Of a stretch of 30,802 bases of DNA, positions 1 to 9,345 are shown in pieces. Both the position numbers and the translations under genes were made by a program. The DNA is taken from IMG/VR virus record IMGVR_UViG_3300008120_000234, positions 1-30,802 of that record. One strand, given 5' to 3'. Below the pieces are notes generated by a model. It made no database searches. It saw only the letters and a program-made list of their open reading frames with translations, and had not been told where the DNA came from. This stretch comes from a virus. Each line of letters opens with the position of its first letter. The stretch's first letter is position 1.

Positions 1-1
1 A

Positions 2-3000
2 GGAGGAATCCCAGCATCAGAAGCAGCCAACGCGATTAAATCATCACTAGCATCCCTAATTAATCCAACAAAACAGACTACACAAACACTTAACGCATTT
101 GGAATCGACCTTATCTCTATTGTCGATAAGAATGCTGGAGATGTAATTGGAACTCTTATAGATTTACAAGGCGCACTCTCAGGCTTGGATGAATTAAGTA
201 GGCAAAGGGCAATCGAACAAATTTTCGGTAAGTTCCAGTTTTCAAGGATTAATGCTCTATTAAATAATTTAGGTAAGGCTGGAAGTCAAACTCAAGAAGT
301 CTTAAAACTTGCTGGATTAAGTGTTGAAGACTTAGCATCCAATGCAGACCAAGAGTTAAAGGCCGTAACAGATTCCGTATCTGGAAGATTCCAGAGAGCG
401 CTAGAGAGTCTTAAGGCTAACCTTATTCCTATTGGAGAAATATTCACTAGAGTCGGCACGATGTTCCTTGAAGTGGGAAACAAGATACTAGAAATATTTA
501 ATAGTCTTCCTGGCCCAGTAAAAAACTTTGTTCAAGGTCTTCTATTCTTAACAGGACTTGCGGGACCAATTATTATGATCACAGGCGTTTTTGGTAACTT
601 CTTAGGATACTTACTTAAGGGTGTTAGCAGTTTGATGGCAATTAAACAGGCAGGAAGAGGGGTATTTGAATACTTTACTCCAGAATCTATTGCAGCAAAG
701 AATGCGTCAGAACTAATAACAAAGGCTTTCTACGATGAAGAACAGGCCATTCATACCCTTAACAATGCCCTTGAACAATTAAACAAGACTCTTGTAGAAA
801 TGCAAGCAAATTCAAATGCTGCTGTAGGGTCTATGCAAGGATTAGCATCAGGCACAATGGCTGCTGCCGAATCAGCCGCTGCTGGATCTGCCGGAACTCC
901 AAGGATTTATAGAGAAGCGGGTAAGAGTTATACATATACTGGCGGAGAACTTTCTCATTTAACTCCAGAGTCTATGCTTGCTAAAATATTTGATAAAAAT
1001 GAACTACAGTATTTAATGTCTCCTGGAACACTTCTGGGTGGCGAAGACGTTGCTGCCAAAGAGTTCCAACAAATGATGGTCGAAGACTTTGCTTCTGGAG
1101 GATACTACGATCCTTCAACTATGGGCTCAAGATCTCAAGCACTTCTATCAATGTCGGGTGGTCAGGTAGGTGGGTACGCAGACAATTTAATTAAACAGAT
1201 GAGTGAAGAATCTATGAGAAGACTTTACCCAACTATGGAAGAACATACTGCTGAAATATCAAAATATCAGATAGCGCTAGAGAACCTTTTTGACAAAGAC
1301 AAGGCTGTTATCTCTAAAGTTTCTAAAGACATACAATCTAAGATATCTGAAGGGGATATTGAAGGTGCTGCCGCAGTTCTTAGACAATCAATAGATCTCA
1401 CTGATGAACAATTAGAGCAATTAATCGCAGCAAGAGCCCAGGAATATCGTGATGAATTTAATAGAATATATGAGAGAGAAATAGCATCTGGGATAGATCC
1501 CGCAGAAGCCAGAGCAATAGCCGCTCAAGAAATGCAAATTGCTGCAACTACTAGAGAGTCAGAAACATACAGAGCAGCAAGAGAATCTGGAAAGTTATCT
1601 GGAACTGGATTTGCTAGAACTGGTGGAGATCCAAGGCGCGGTTCTGGAATGGCGGTAGCGGCCCTTGCGACAACGTTGCCAATGACAGAAGAACTGACAC
1701 AGGCAACTAGATCAAGAATAGACGCTATGAACCTAGTTGCAGACGCTGATGCTAAATTAGCAACAACAGATCAAAGATTATCTCAAATGTCTACTGAGGA
1801 ACTAGCCACTGTTAATAAAGATATTAAGTCTAGAGAAGTTCAATATGGTCTTAGGCAAAAAACAAATGCTGGAGAGCAGAGATTTGCAAGAATTCAGGGA
1901 CAGTGGGCTCAAGTTACTGCGAATGGAATAAGAGATTTAAATCTTAAAAATACTAAAGAAAAAAATCTTGCCGCAGCACTTGAGCAGAGAATGATTGCAG
2001 AAAGAAGACTTGCGGTAGCAAACGCTAGACTTGAAAGATTAAAAACAGAAGAGGCACGCGCATCTTATCTGGCTGCACAGGCCAACTTAAAAGAAGCAGA
2101 TGCATCCCTAAAGGCAGCGCAAGCAGACATAGCAGAGGCTGCAACTGGAGGAGGAGTTCCAGGAGTTTCTGGGGCTGCTGGGGGAAGAGGACTAAGAGGA
2201 AAACTTGCAGGCGGCGCAGGACTTGGAGCATTAAGCGCTTTATCTATGGCAACAATGATGATCCCAGCAGAAGAAGGATCTGGCATGGCTCAGGGCATGG
2301 ATGTTGTTGGTGGAGTAGGTATGGGTGCTTCTATGGGTGCTATGGTTGGAAGCATATTCCCAGGAATCGGAACTGCAATTGGAGCAGCCGTAGGAGGAGT
2401 AATAGGAGGAATTGGCCCCGTTCTATCAATATTCTCTGATAATGCTGCTAAGGCAGCAGCAGAAGTAGAGAACCTGAGATTGTCTGCCGAAATAGCCGCT
2501 GGCGCTGTCAGCGATTTAGAAAAGGACTTCCTTGGCCTGGACATTAAAGAATTAGAAGATCTTCCATTCCAAGTATTTGGAGATAGAACAGAAGAGGCAT
2601 CTTCTCAATTAGATCAATTTACACAAGCATTGATTGCTGCAACAGCAGCCGAAGAAGGATCTTTAGAAAAACAAAGAGTAGAAGAAATAAAGAAGTTTGC
2701 ATCAGGAGCGGAACTTGTTAACAGTTCTATGTTTATGGAAATGATTGGTCAAGCAATTATTTCTGGGACAGATCCAGAACAACTTAAACTGATGTTCCAG
2801 GCATATTTAGACGTAGCAGATAAGGAAGTGTTTGCTACAGCAGTAAATAATGCTATTGATAGTTTTATGCCAGATGGCGCATCTATTCAATCTATGAGAA
2901 AGAACTTTATTAAGAAAACCTCAGAAAGTCTAAATGCAATGATTTCTGATGTAAAGGGCGGCGGAGATGTGAAGAACCCAGACGCAGCCGCAAGATTGAT

Positions 3001-3205
3001 AGCGGAAGAAAACGCTTTAGATAAATTGCGTGCTGGCGGTGCTGCTAGAATCGGAGATAAAGATGTAGATGTATTAGACATTGTTAAACGGACCATGGAG
3101 CAAGATCCTATCATGAGAGAAATGATTATGCGAGGTGGTCAGGCAGTAAGAGACTTTGGAGGCATGAATGTTGAGTATGTTATCATCAATCACCACTATT
3201 CTTGA
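2..3205 (+). CDS. Tail tape-measure protein, N-terminal/central part (5' end off window)
   Basis: The reading frame is open to the left edge, so the gene starts upstream; 1067 residues are visible. The TTG at 185 is only an internal Leu codon: codons 2-184 encode a tape-measure-type stretch (AANAIKSSLASLINP, then LNAFGIDL) that runs on smoothly. The first 200 or so residues resemble the TP901-type tape-measure core, including an IFGKFQFSRINALLNNLG segment and a hydrophobic stretch around GPVKNFVQGLLFLTGLAG. Further on come long Ala/Glu/Arg-rich helical regions (about nt 1150-2140) and a Gly/Ala-rich hydrophobic block (about nt 2190-2440), both usual for these proteins. Tape-measure proteins set tail length and are packed in the tail tube. 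The frame ends at a TGA while a second tape-measure-like frame, which opens 38 bases earlier, continues. Confidence 0.9.
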   Translation, partial: GGIPASEAANAIKSSLASLINPTKQTTQTLNAFGIDLISIVDKNAGDVIGTLIDLQGALSGLDELSRQRAIEQIFGKFQFSRINALLNNLGKAGSQTQEVLKLAGLSVEDLASNADQELKAVTDSVSGRFQRALESLKANLIPIGEIFTRVGTMFLEVGNKILEIFNSLPGPVKNFVQGLLFLTGLAGPIIMITGVFGNFLGYLLKGVSSLMAIKQAGRGVFEYFTPESIAAKNASELITKAFYDEEQAIHTLNNALEQLNKTLVEMQANSNAAVGSMQGLASGTMAAAESAAAGSAGTPRIYREAGKSYTYTGGELSHLTPESMLAKIFDKNELQYLMSPGTLLGGEDVAAKEFQQMMVEDFASGGYYDPSTMGSRSQALLSMSGGQVGGYADNLIKQMSEESMRRLYPTMEEHTAEISKYQIALENLFDKDKAVISKVSKDIQSKISEGDIEGAAAVLRQSIDLTDEQLEQLIAARAQEYRDEFNRIYEREIASGIDPAEARAIAAQEMQIAATTRESETYRAARESGKLSGTGFARTGGDPRRGSGMAVAALATTLPMTEELTQATRSRIDAMNLVADADAKLATTDQRLSQMSTEELATVNKDIKSREVQYGLRQKTNAGEQRFARIQGQWAQVTANGIRDLNLKNTKEKNLAAALEQRMIAERRLAVANARLERLKTEEARASYLAAQANLKEADASLKAAQADIAEAATGGGVPGVSGAAGGRGLRGKLAGGAGLGALSALSMATMMIPAEEGSGMAQGMDVVGGVGMGASMGAMVGSIFPGIGTAIGAAVGGVIGGIGPVLSIFSDNAAKAAAEVENLRLSAEIAAGAVSDLEKDFLGLDIKELEDLPFQVFGDRTEEASSQLDQFTQALIAATAAEEGSLEKQRVEEIKKFASGAELVNSSMFMEMIGQAIISGTDPEQLKLMFQAYLDVADKEVFATAVNNAIDSFMPDGASIQSMRKNFIKKTSESLNAMISDVKGGGDVKNPDAAARLIAEENALDKLRAGGAARIGDKDVDVLDIVKRTMEQDPIMREMIMRGGQAVRDFGGMNVEYVIINHHYS
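3158..3162 (+). promoter_or_regulatory. Shine-Dalgarno GGAGG inside the tape-measure gene
   Basis: GGAGG lies five bases before the ATG at 3168, which opens the second tape-measure frame. It sits inside the coding part of the first frame. It supports independent initiation of the second frame, since the codon directly before that ATG is a TGA in the same frame. Confidence 0.6.
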
Positions 3206-5126
3206 AATGTCTCCAGATATTAATGAATTAACTTCAGATGTAACTAAACTTCAACAAGCCTCCAATGCAATGGCAGGAGCCATTGCCGATAGCCTTGCTA
3301 CATTGAGTGGAGCAGAATTCGCACAGGTAATTAAATCACTTGACCCAGCGATCTTTGAAAAAGATTCTGCTACATTAAATGAATTTATTGCTCAACTAAG
3401 TGCTATACCAGAAATTGGTCCAGATATAGCAAACGCCTTCCAAACTATGATTAATAATGGAACGGATGTAACTACTGCATTCAAAGCACTTAAATTAATG
3501 ACTGCTGGCACTAACATGACAATTCAAGAAATTATAGATTTAACTTCTGGTCCAGCCAGAGAATTTAATATTGTTTACAGAGAGACCTTTGTTCAAGATG
3601 GAGCCCCAGTTGGCCCAGCCATTCTACCCAGACCAACTCAAGGTGCGTCTATGCCTTCAGATGCTCTTTCTTCTGCAATATCTGCTATGGGTGGAATTTC
3701 TACGGGTGGCAGCGGCGGAGGAGGCTCCGATAATTCCGCTATCGAAGGAGCCTTTGATAAGAGGATCAAGGCTCAGGACAAGATCATTGAAGGGATAAAG
3801 AAAGAAAGAGAAGAGCGTCAGAAGTTACTCAATCTTGAAAAACAAGCATTTGATTTTGCAATGCAAGAACAAGATCTTAAGAATCAAATAGCACGCGCTA
3901 GAGCAGAGGGTAGAACTGCTGAAGCAGCGATGCTTCAGTCACAACTTGATAATGCTCGCGCTACAGAAAAGCAAGATGAGCAGGAAAGAATTCGTCAAGA
4001 AAACGAAGATAGAAGAATACGCAAGGCAGAGCGTACAAAGCAACAATTAGAAAGAGCGAAGTCTAGGGCTACAGAATCAGCCTCAGGAGGTGGAGGAGGC
4101 GGAGGAGGAATATCTCAAGAAGTTGCCGACGCTATGAAGGTAGCAATGATGGAACTTACCTCCTGGACACAATCAAAAGCATTTAAAGATATGGCTGTAA
4201 AAACAGGACCAATGTCTGCCTTCTTTGACAGCAAAAAAGTTAAAGGCTTCAGAACTGAACTTGAAAAATTAAATGTTCCAACAGAAGTAATTAATGATAT
4301 TTTAGATAGCATGTTTGATAGTTTTGTTTCAAACAATGAGGTATATGCTGAAGGGTTAGAAACTACAAGGGCTAATCTAGAAAAAGTAGGGCTTGCGGGA
4401 GAAGATTTAGAGGACGCCTTGCCAAATGTCTATGGCATTATGATAGATAAGGGGCTAACTGCTCAAGAAAAACTTGCTTTAATTGCTAAAGAATATGAAA
4501 ATGTTGGATATGGTGCAGATGAGGCTAAAAAGAAGGCTCTAGAATTTTATGATGTTTCTAGCGAAAATGTTAATGTGCAAAGAATCAAAGACATTGCTGC
4601 TGCCTATGGAGAAGTTGCTGGAAAGGCTAGAGCAGCCGCAATGGAAACCGCTGTACTCAATATTGTAACTAATAATCCAAATGTCAGTGTTGAAGAAGCC
4701 GCCTCCGCTGTAGCACTAGACTTTGCCAAGTTTGGAAGAGCAACAGGAGGATATATTGTAGGACCAGGAACATCTACTTCAGATTCTATTCCAGTAAGAC
4801 TTTCAAATGGTGAGTATGTAATTAGAGCAAGCACTGTAGACAAATTTGGAATCCCATTCTTTGACGCTCTTAATAAGGGTGTTATTCCAATGATGGCAGG
4901 AGGAGGAATGGTTTCTAGATATCCTTCCATAGCCGCTGGAATGGCAGGCGGAGGATATGTCAGGACAGGATACAACATGGGTGGGCTGGTATCTGGAAAG
5001 GAATCAGAGTATAATATTAATGTATACGTTACTGAATCTAACGCTTCCGCTGATGATATTGCAAGCAGGGTAATGCAGTCACTACAACGTAGAGATAAAA
5101 TGAATAGGGCGGGTATTAGAATATGA
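3168..5126 (+). CDS. Tail tape-measure protein, C-terminal part
   Basis: 652 residues, in the +1 frame relative to the preceding tape-measure frame and overlapping it by 38 bases. Residues 20-140 are mostly helical. Residues 176-190 are a Gly/Ser linker, residues 195-305 a highly charged coiled coil rich in Glu, Arg and Gln, and residues 307-314 a run of eight Gly. The C-terminal part (about 527-575) has GYIVGPGTSTSDSIPVRLSN followed by GEYVIRASTVDKFG, a pattern I know from the ends of many phage tape-measure proteins. The start at ATG 3168 has a GGAGG five bases upstream and an in-frame TGA directly before it, so no longer start exists. It is either a separately translated half of the tape measure, or one protein broken by a frameshift (natural or sequencing). 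It ends in an ATGA overlap with the next gene. Confidence 0.85.
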   Translation: MLSMLSSITTILEMSPDINELTSDVTKLQQASNAMAGAIADSLATLSGAEFAQVIKSLDPAIFEKDSATLNEFIAQLSAIPEIGPDIANAFQTMINNGTDVTTAFKALKLMTAGTNMTIQEIIDLTSGPAREFNIVYRETFVQDGAPVGPAILPRPTQGASMPSDALSSAISAMGGISTGGSGGGGSDNSAIEGAFDKRIKAQDKIIEGIKKEREERQKLLNLEKQAFDFAMQEQDLKNQIARARAEGRTAEAAMLQSQLDNARATEKQDEQERIRQENEDRRIRKAERTKQQLERAKSRATESASGGGGGGGGISQEVADAMKVAMMELTSWTQSKAFKDMAVKTGPMSAFFDSKKVKGFRTELEKLNVPTEVINDILDSMFDSFVSNNEVYAEGLETTRANLEKVGLAGEDLEDALPNVYGIMIDKGLTAQEKLALIAKEYENVGYGADEAKKKALEFYDVSSENVNVQRIKDIAAAYGEVAGKARAAAMETAVLNIVTNNPNVSVEEAASAVALDFAKFGRATGGYIVGPGTSTSDSIPVRLSNGEYVIRASTVDKFGIPFFDALNKGVIPMMAGGGMVSRYPSIAAGMAGGGYVRTGYNMGGLVSGKESEYNINVYVTESNASADDIASRVMQSLQRRDKMNRAGIRI

Positions 5127-5632
5127 CATTTTTAACTCCTAGTATCATCAAGGTAAGATATGCTAGTGGATCAGAGTATGATAGCGCTCTTGCAACTAGT
5201 ACTGGTACAGTCCTAACTTTGTCAGACCACTCCCGCTCTCCCTTAGCCGTAAACTACGAAATTATTGAAAAGACTTCTCGCATGGCAGACGGAACTATGA
5301 GAAGATATGTTGTTGGAAAGAAAAATAAATTTTCTTGTCAGTGGAGTTTGCTCCCAACAATAAGATCTGAGGTAGCCGATGGAAAGGCCGATGCTAGAGA
5401 TATGAAAGAATTCTATGATAGATATTGCTACTCCCCACTATCTTTAGACTTATACTATATGACTAATGCTACAGAGCGAGGTAGAGCCGTTGTTCCAGCA
5501 GATAGGAATAATGATGCCAATCATTATAAAGAAACTAAGAATGTTTTCTGGACCTCCTTTACATTTGATGTAGTAAAGAGACTTAGAAATTTTGACTACT
5601 GGAACCTTACCGCAGAGTTTACGGAGATATAA
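5123..5632 (+). CDS. Putative distal tail (Dit-like) / minor tail protein
   Basis: 169 residues. No catalytic motif is visible. The protein looks like a compact beta-rich domain with many aromatic residues (KFSCQWSLLP, FWTSFTFDVVKRLRNFDYWN). It sits between the tape measure and the large hub-like protein, the place where siphophages carry the distal tail protein that joins the tube to the baseplate. The function is inferred from position only. The start codon is inside an ATGA overlap with the tape-measure stop, so translation is probably coupled; the ribosome site upstream is poor. A TAATG overlap links it to the next gene. Confidence 0.6.
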   Translation: MTFLTPSIIKVRYASGSEYDSALATSTGTVLTLSDHSRSPLAVNYEIIEKTSRMADGTMRRYVVGKKNKFSCQWSLLPTIRSEVADGKADARDMKEFYDRYCYSPLSLDLYYMTNATERGRAVVPADRNNDANHYKETKNVFWTSFTFDVVKRLRNFDYWNLTAEFTEI

Positions 5633-8600
5633 TGCTTGGAGACTCTACATTAAAAAATCATTTTAAAAATAGTTACGCGGTAGATGTTAAGCCCCGCGTA
5701 TTTTTAGAATTTAACGGTAATGATATTGCCAAGCCATATTTTTATGGAACAGGAACTCATCCATCTGCCACATATAATGATATAGCGTTATCTATATCAG
5801 CATCAAATGGTGGCACTGTAGCCACGACAGATTCTAGAGGTTTAGCAACTGCTATATCTGGAACTAGTAAGGCAAGCCTACTAACATCAGTGAATTCTTC
5901 ATACACAACAGAGAAGTCTTTTGCGTATACAGCACAAGGTCCAGTAGGTGTTAAAAGCATTAAGTTTAATATGTTCTTGAAGTCAGACTATGCTTATCAA
6001 ATATCACAAAATAATAACACCGCCCTAGAGTCTTTCGAAGTAGTATTCAAGGCATACGGAATAAATTCAGCGGGAAGGATTATATTATCTGAAACAGTAA
6101 CAAAATCTATTACTGTAGATTCTGTAGACTGGACTCCATTCTCACTTTCTTTCGCAAATCCAGATGAAAAGTTAGCAACTATCAATAGAGTTAAATTAGA
6201 AATTTCTATTCACCCTCCAGTTGGATGGGGGTCATATTTATTAATTAGTCAACTTACTTCAGCAGCCGTATCAGAATATGAAGTTTATTCCGAAAACAGA
6301 ATGCCTATCAGCGAGGTCTTTGAAACTAACAGACCTGGGGAATTCCTAATAGATATGGATTCAGCCTCTAGGCCCCAAGTACAATTAAATACTACTGAAA
6401 CAGTACCGCAACGTTGCACTCCAGTACAGGTAGTCACAAATTATGCAGTAGGGCCAAAATATGAAAATCTTCAAAGAGCGGTAATGCCGTTTGAAGGAAA
6501 TCCTTTTAGTTATTATGTTTCAGGATCTAATACTGAAAATACAGAAAGCCAAAAAGTTTGGTGTCTATATACAAATTCTTTTAAAACAAATAAAATAGTT
6601 GTAAAGATAAACAACGTTGCTTTTAAGCCTAATTCATTTACTATAAAAATATTAACGTCTTCTGGATGGACCAACGTAGTTGCATCTGCTGACTCTATAG
6701 ATAACAATGGTATTCTAGTCCTATATTATAATGGAACATCATGGTCAACAACAAAGTGGGCTAATAATCAGTACCCCAGAATAAGAAAGTCAGATGGTTC
6801 TATAAGAATTACTGGGACAGAATTAGTTGGATCAATAAATGTTCATGGCATCGCCTTTGAGACACAGAGTTTACAAATAATTAATCCCGATTTTTATGGC
6901 GCAGGCGGCGCTTCTTTGCTAAGACTAGAGATGATAGAACTATCACCTAGATTAGAAATAGACGTTACTGATTACTTAGAATCTATAAATATAATTAAAG
7001 AATTAGATAATGAAGATGCAGTGCTTCCAATCGGAGGAATAACTTCTAACAGTGCTAACATTTCTTTATCAAATATTCTTATCACTGTACAAGAGCCAGA
7101 CATTCTAGTTCCTACAGATGGAGATCCAGACATACCTCCATTTAGTAACTTTTCTCCATTATCTCCTTTAAAGGATATGTTGAAAAAAGGAGTAAAGGTA
7201 AGAGGCGGATTTGATGTTGATACATCTGTTTCTGGAACTGGAATAAGTGGATCTAAGACATACGTCCCTGCCTTTGTTATGTACATAGATCAATGGAAAG
7301 ATAATGATTTCTCCATAGACATAGCCGCATTTGATGCTGTAAAAAATCTTCAAACAATGAACTGCCGCCCAGTATACCTAAAGGGAGCCAGGATTAATGA
7401 AGTTATTAGATCAGTATTAGATCCAATCGGATTCGGTGACTACTACTTTGATGATTTAAGATCTTTGAGAGTTCTTTCCAGGAAAAAAGATAGTCAGTTA
7501 AATTTTTCAGAAGATGAAAAGTTAGCCCACTTCTGGACTTCAAAAGATAATTCCATAACAGAAGCCCTTCAAGATTTATTTAAAATATATCAAGTAGGAA
7601 TGTACGCAGATGAATACGGTGCGTTAAGATTTATATCCTTATACGATTACAGCAGATACTACAAAGAACTAGAGGGTGGGACAAAGACGACTGATTTATT
7701 TGTACAAGATAAAACTGATGTAAACTCAGTATCTAACTTAGAGTCAGTAGAGTTCTCAGAAAACGAAAAGCCACAATCTATATCTATTAAATATAGAATT
7801 CCTAGAGTTCAATTAGAAGAGGGTGGAGCGAATACAAAAGAGGGTAAGAACCCAAGCCTAATTTCTAAGGCTAAGGAATCTACAAAGATCGTATGGACAT
7901 TGCAAGAGGATCTAGTCGCCCTACCGTACTTTGATATAACTGGAGGCGGGATAAAGGGTATTGCTCAAAACTACATCCCATATAGTCCTATACAATCAAC
8001 TTCAGCGTTTAGATATATTCCATATGCATCATTATTATTAATTGATGAAGAAATTGTTTCTTACGATGGCAAAGAGTACGAATTTAATTATTCAACTCCA
8101 ACATCTACATTAGTTACTAAAAAAATAATTATTAAAAAACCAGAAGACATAGATATGGTTATTAGAGATTTGATGGGTAATCAATCTGCCATAAATGTTA
8201 GATATTCTGAAACTGGTAATTTAATGAATGTCAGGCGCGGTCTTTATGGGACTAGGCCATCTATTCATACTAGGGCATCTACTTATGGAGATACAAGATG
8301 GAAGGCAAAACAGTTTACTATATCTCAAAAGGGATATAAGAACGGTATAAACCTAACATCTGGCTCTAAAAAGTTTTCTAATACTCCATATGGAATGCAA
8401 CTTAATTGTATTGATAATGACAAGATGATTTTCCTTAGTCCAAATAACGATGAAAGCAACGCAGATGTTTTAGGATATAAGAGAAAACTATCAGCAACTA
8501 TTAGAGTTGGGGACATTCCAGACTCTAAAGAAGGATACCTGGGTGTTGCGGTAGGAGTACAATTAGATTCAGACGACATAGACTCTGGTCTATTTATCTG

Positions 8601-9345
8601 GGTTGGAAAGACTGCAAATAAAAAGAAAAAGGAGCCAGAGGTATTTGTAGAGCAGGTAATTAATGGAGAAAGAAAAACATTGGTTGCCAAGAACGCCTTT
8701 GAGTACAGCGAGAGACTTTTTGATGAAGAGGAAAATCTAGAAATAATTGTTGCAATAAATGATAAGAGAAATGAAGCAACAATTCTTATAGGTGGCACCT
8801 CTGCATTCGCCAAGCAAGTAACGGTAAAGCCAAAGCCTGGGCAGGAGGAAGATGAATCTAAAAAGCCCAGCAAGGAATATAAAGATTTCCCTGTAAAATT
8901 AAAGAAGCCTCTAAAAAGAAATTCTAAGTTCGGAATAGTTGCCTCGCAGTTTGGATCTGGAATAGTAGGACAGTTCCTATTCGGCTCATCCAGAAAGCCT
9001 CAGGATATGAACGATTTGAATATCTATAATATGAAAGATTCATATTCTATGTATGGAAAGAAAACAGCCAATGGCGCATTCTACATTGGAGAAAATACTT
9101 TATTAGATACAATAGTATCTAAGCAACTTGTTCCAGGATTTAATGATGCAGCATCAGACAACTTTGTTTATACTGCCAATCCTGTCGGCAGAGGAATCAA
9201 GGTTTTTGAAGTAGAATATGATACATATCCAATAACTAGTGTTCCTAGAATAGAGTTCTTGGGATATAATTATGATATTAACGCATGGCAAGAAGCCCCG
9301 CTGTTTGCTAATAAATATGCAAATCCTGAGGAGGAGGAAGATTAA
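5632..9345 (+). CDS. Large minor tail / tail hub-like protein
   Basis: 1237 residues. The first 430 residues are beta-rich, with sandwich-like patterns that could be carbohydrate-binding modules. About 440-760 contains a segment starting DVTDYLESINIIKELD and a later YIDQWKDNDFSIDIAAFDAV, resembling the hub domain of siphophage tail-associated proteins. About 918-1066 looks like a jelly-roll (LamG/concanavalin-like) domain (SATIRVGDIP, YLGVAVGVQL, LEIIVAINDK). The last residues are EEEED, whose codons form the ribosome site of the next gene. GGAG about six bases before ATG 5632 supports the start. Its place between the Dit-like protein and the tail hydrolase supports a baseplate hub or adhesion role. 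Domain assignments are by eye and uncertain; tail-protein identity is fairly sure. Confidence 0.7.
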   Translation: MLGDSTLKNHFKNSYAVDVKPRVFLEFNGNDIAKPYFYGTGTHPSATYNDIALSISASNGGTVATTDSRGLATAISGTSKASLLTSVNSSYTTEKSFAYTAQGPVGVKSIKFNMFLKSDYAYQISQNNNTALESFEVVFKAYGINSAGRIILSETVTKSITVDSVDWTPFSLSFANPDEKLATINRVKLEISIHPPVGWGSYLLISQLTSAAVSEYEVYSENRMPISEVFETNRPGEFLIDMDSASRPQVQLNTTETVPQRCTPVQVVTNYAVGPKYENLQRAVMPFEGNPFSYYVSGSNTENTESQKVWCLYTNSFKTNKIVVKINNVAFKPNSFTIKILTSSGWTNVVASADSIDNNGILVLYYNGTSWSTTKWANNQYPRIRKSDGSIRITGTELVGSINVHGIAFETQSLQIINPDFYGAGGASLLRLEMIELSPRLEIDVTDYLESINIIKELDNEDAVLPIGGITSNSANISLSNILITVQEPDILVPTDGDPDIPPFSNFSPLSPLKDMLKKGVKVRGGFDVDTSVSGTGISGSKTYVPAFVMYIDQWKDNDFSIDIAAFDAVKNLQTMNCRPVYLKGARINEVIRSVLDPIGFGDYYFDDLRSLRVLSRKKDSQLNFSEDEKLAHFWTSKDNSITEALQDLFKIYQVGMYADEYGALRFISLYDYSRYYKELEGGTKTTDLFVQDKTDVNSVSNLESVEFSENEKPQSISIKYRIPRVQLEEGGANTKEGKNPSLISKAKESTKIVWTLQEDLVALPYFDITGGGIKGIAQNYIPYSPIQSTSAFRYIPYASLLLIDEEIVSYDGKEYEFNYSTPTSTLVTKKIIIKKPEDIDMVIRDLMGNQSAINVRYSETGNLMNVRRGLYGTRPSIHTRASTYGDTRWKAKQFTISQKGYKNGINLTSGSKKFSNTPYGMQLNCIDNDKMIFLSPNNDESNADVLGYKRKLSATIRVGDIPDSKEGYLGVAVGVQLDSDDIDSGLFIWVGKTANKKKKEPEVFVEQVINGERKTLVAKNAFEYSERLFDEEENLEIIVAINDKRNEATILIGGTSAFAKQVTVKPKPGQEEDESKKPSKEYKDFPVKLKKPLKRNSKFGIVASQFGSGIVGQFLFGSSRKPQDMNDLNIYNMKDSYSMYGKKTANGAFYIGENTLLDTIVSKQLVPGFNDAASDNFVYTANPVGRGIKVFEVEYDTYPITSVPRIEFLGYNYDINAWQEAPLFANKYANPEEEED
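9328..9339 (+). promoter_or_regulatory. Ribosome binding site made of Glu codons
   Basis: GAGGAGGAGGAA encodes Glu-Glu-Glu-Glu at the end of the hub-like protein and at the same time is a very strong Shine-Dalgarno stretch before ATG 9345. The two genes share the TAATG stop/start. Confidence 0.65.

Noticed and set aside
185-187. TTG as start of the tape-measure gene
   Set aside because: The frame is open to base 2 and codes for a good tape-measure sequence upstream, so TTG is an internal Leu codon.
3198-3206. RF2-like programmed +1 frameshift at TCT TGA A
   Set aside because: The codon before the stop does not re-pair well in the +1 frame and no SD-like stimulator lies close; an independent start with GGAGG explains the second frame better. 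Left open in the findings.
8325-8873. 182-residue reading frame on the minus strand
   Set aside because: It lies wholly inside the tail hub-like gene, is rich in Ser/Phe/Leu as expected from the complement, and has no recognisable domain.
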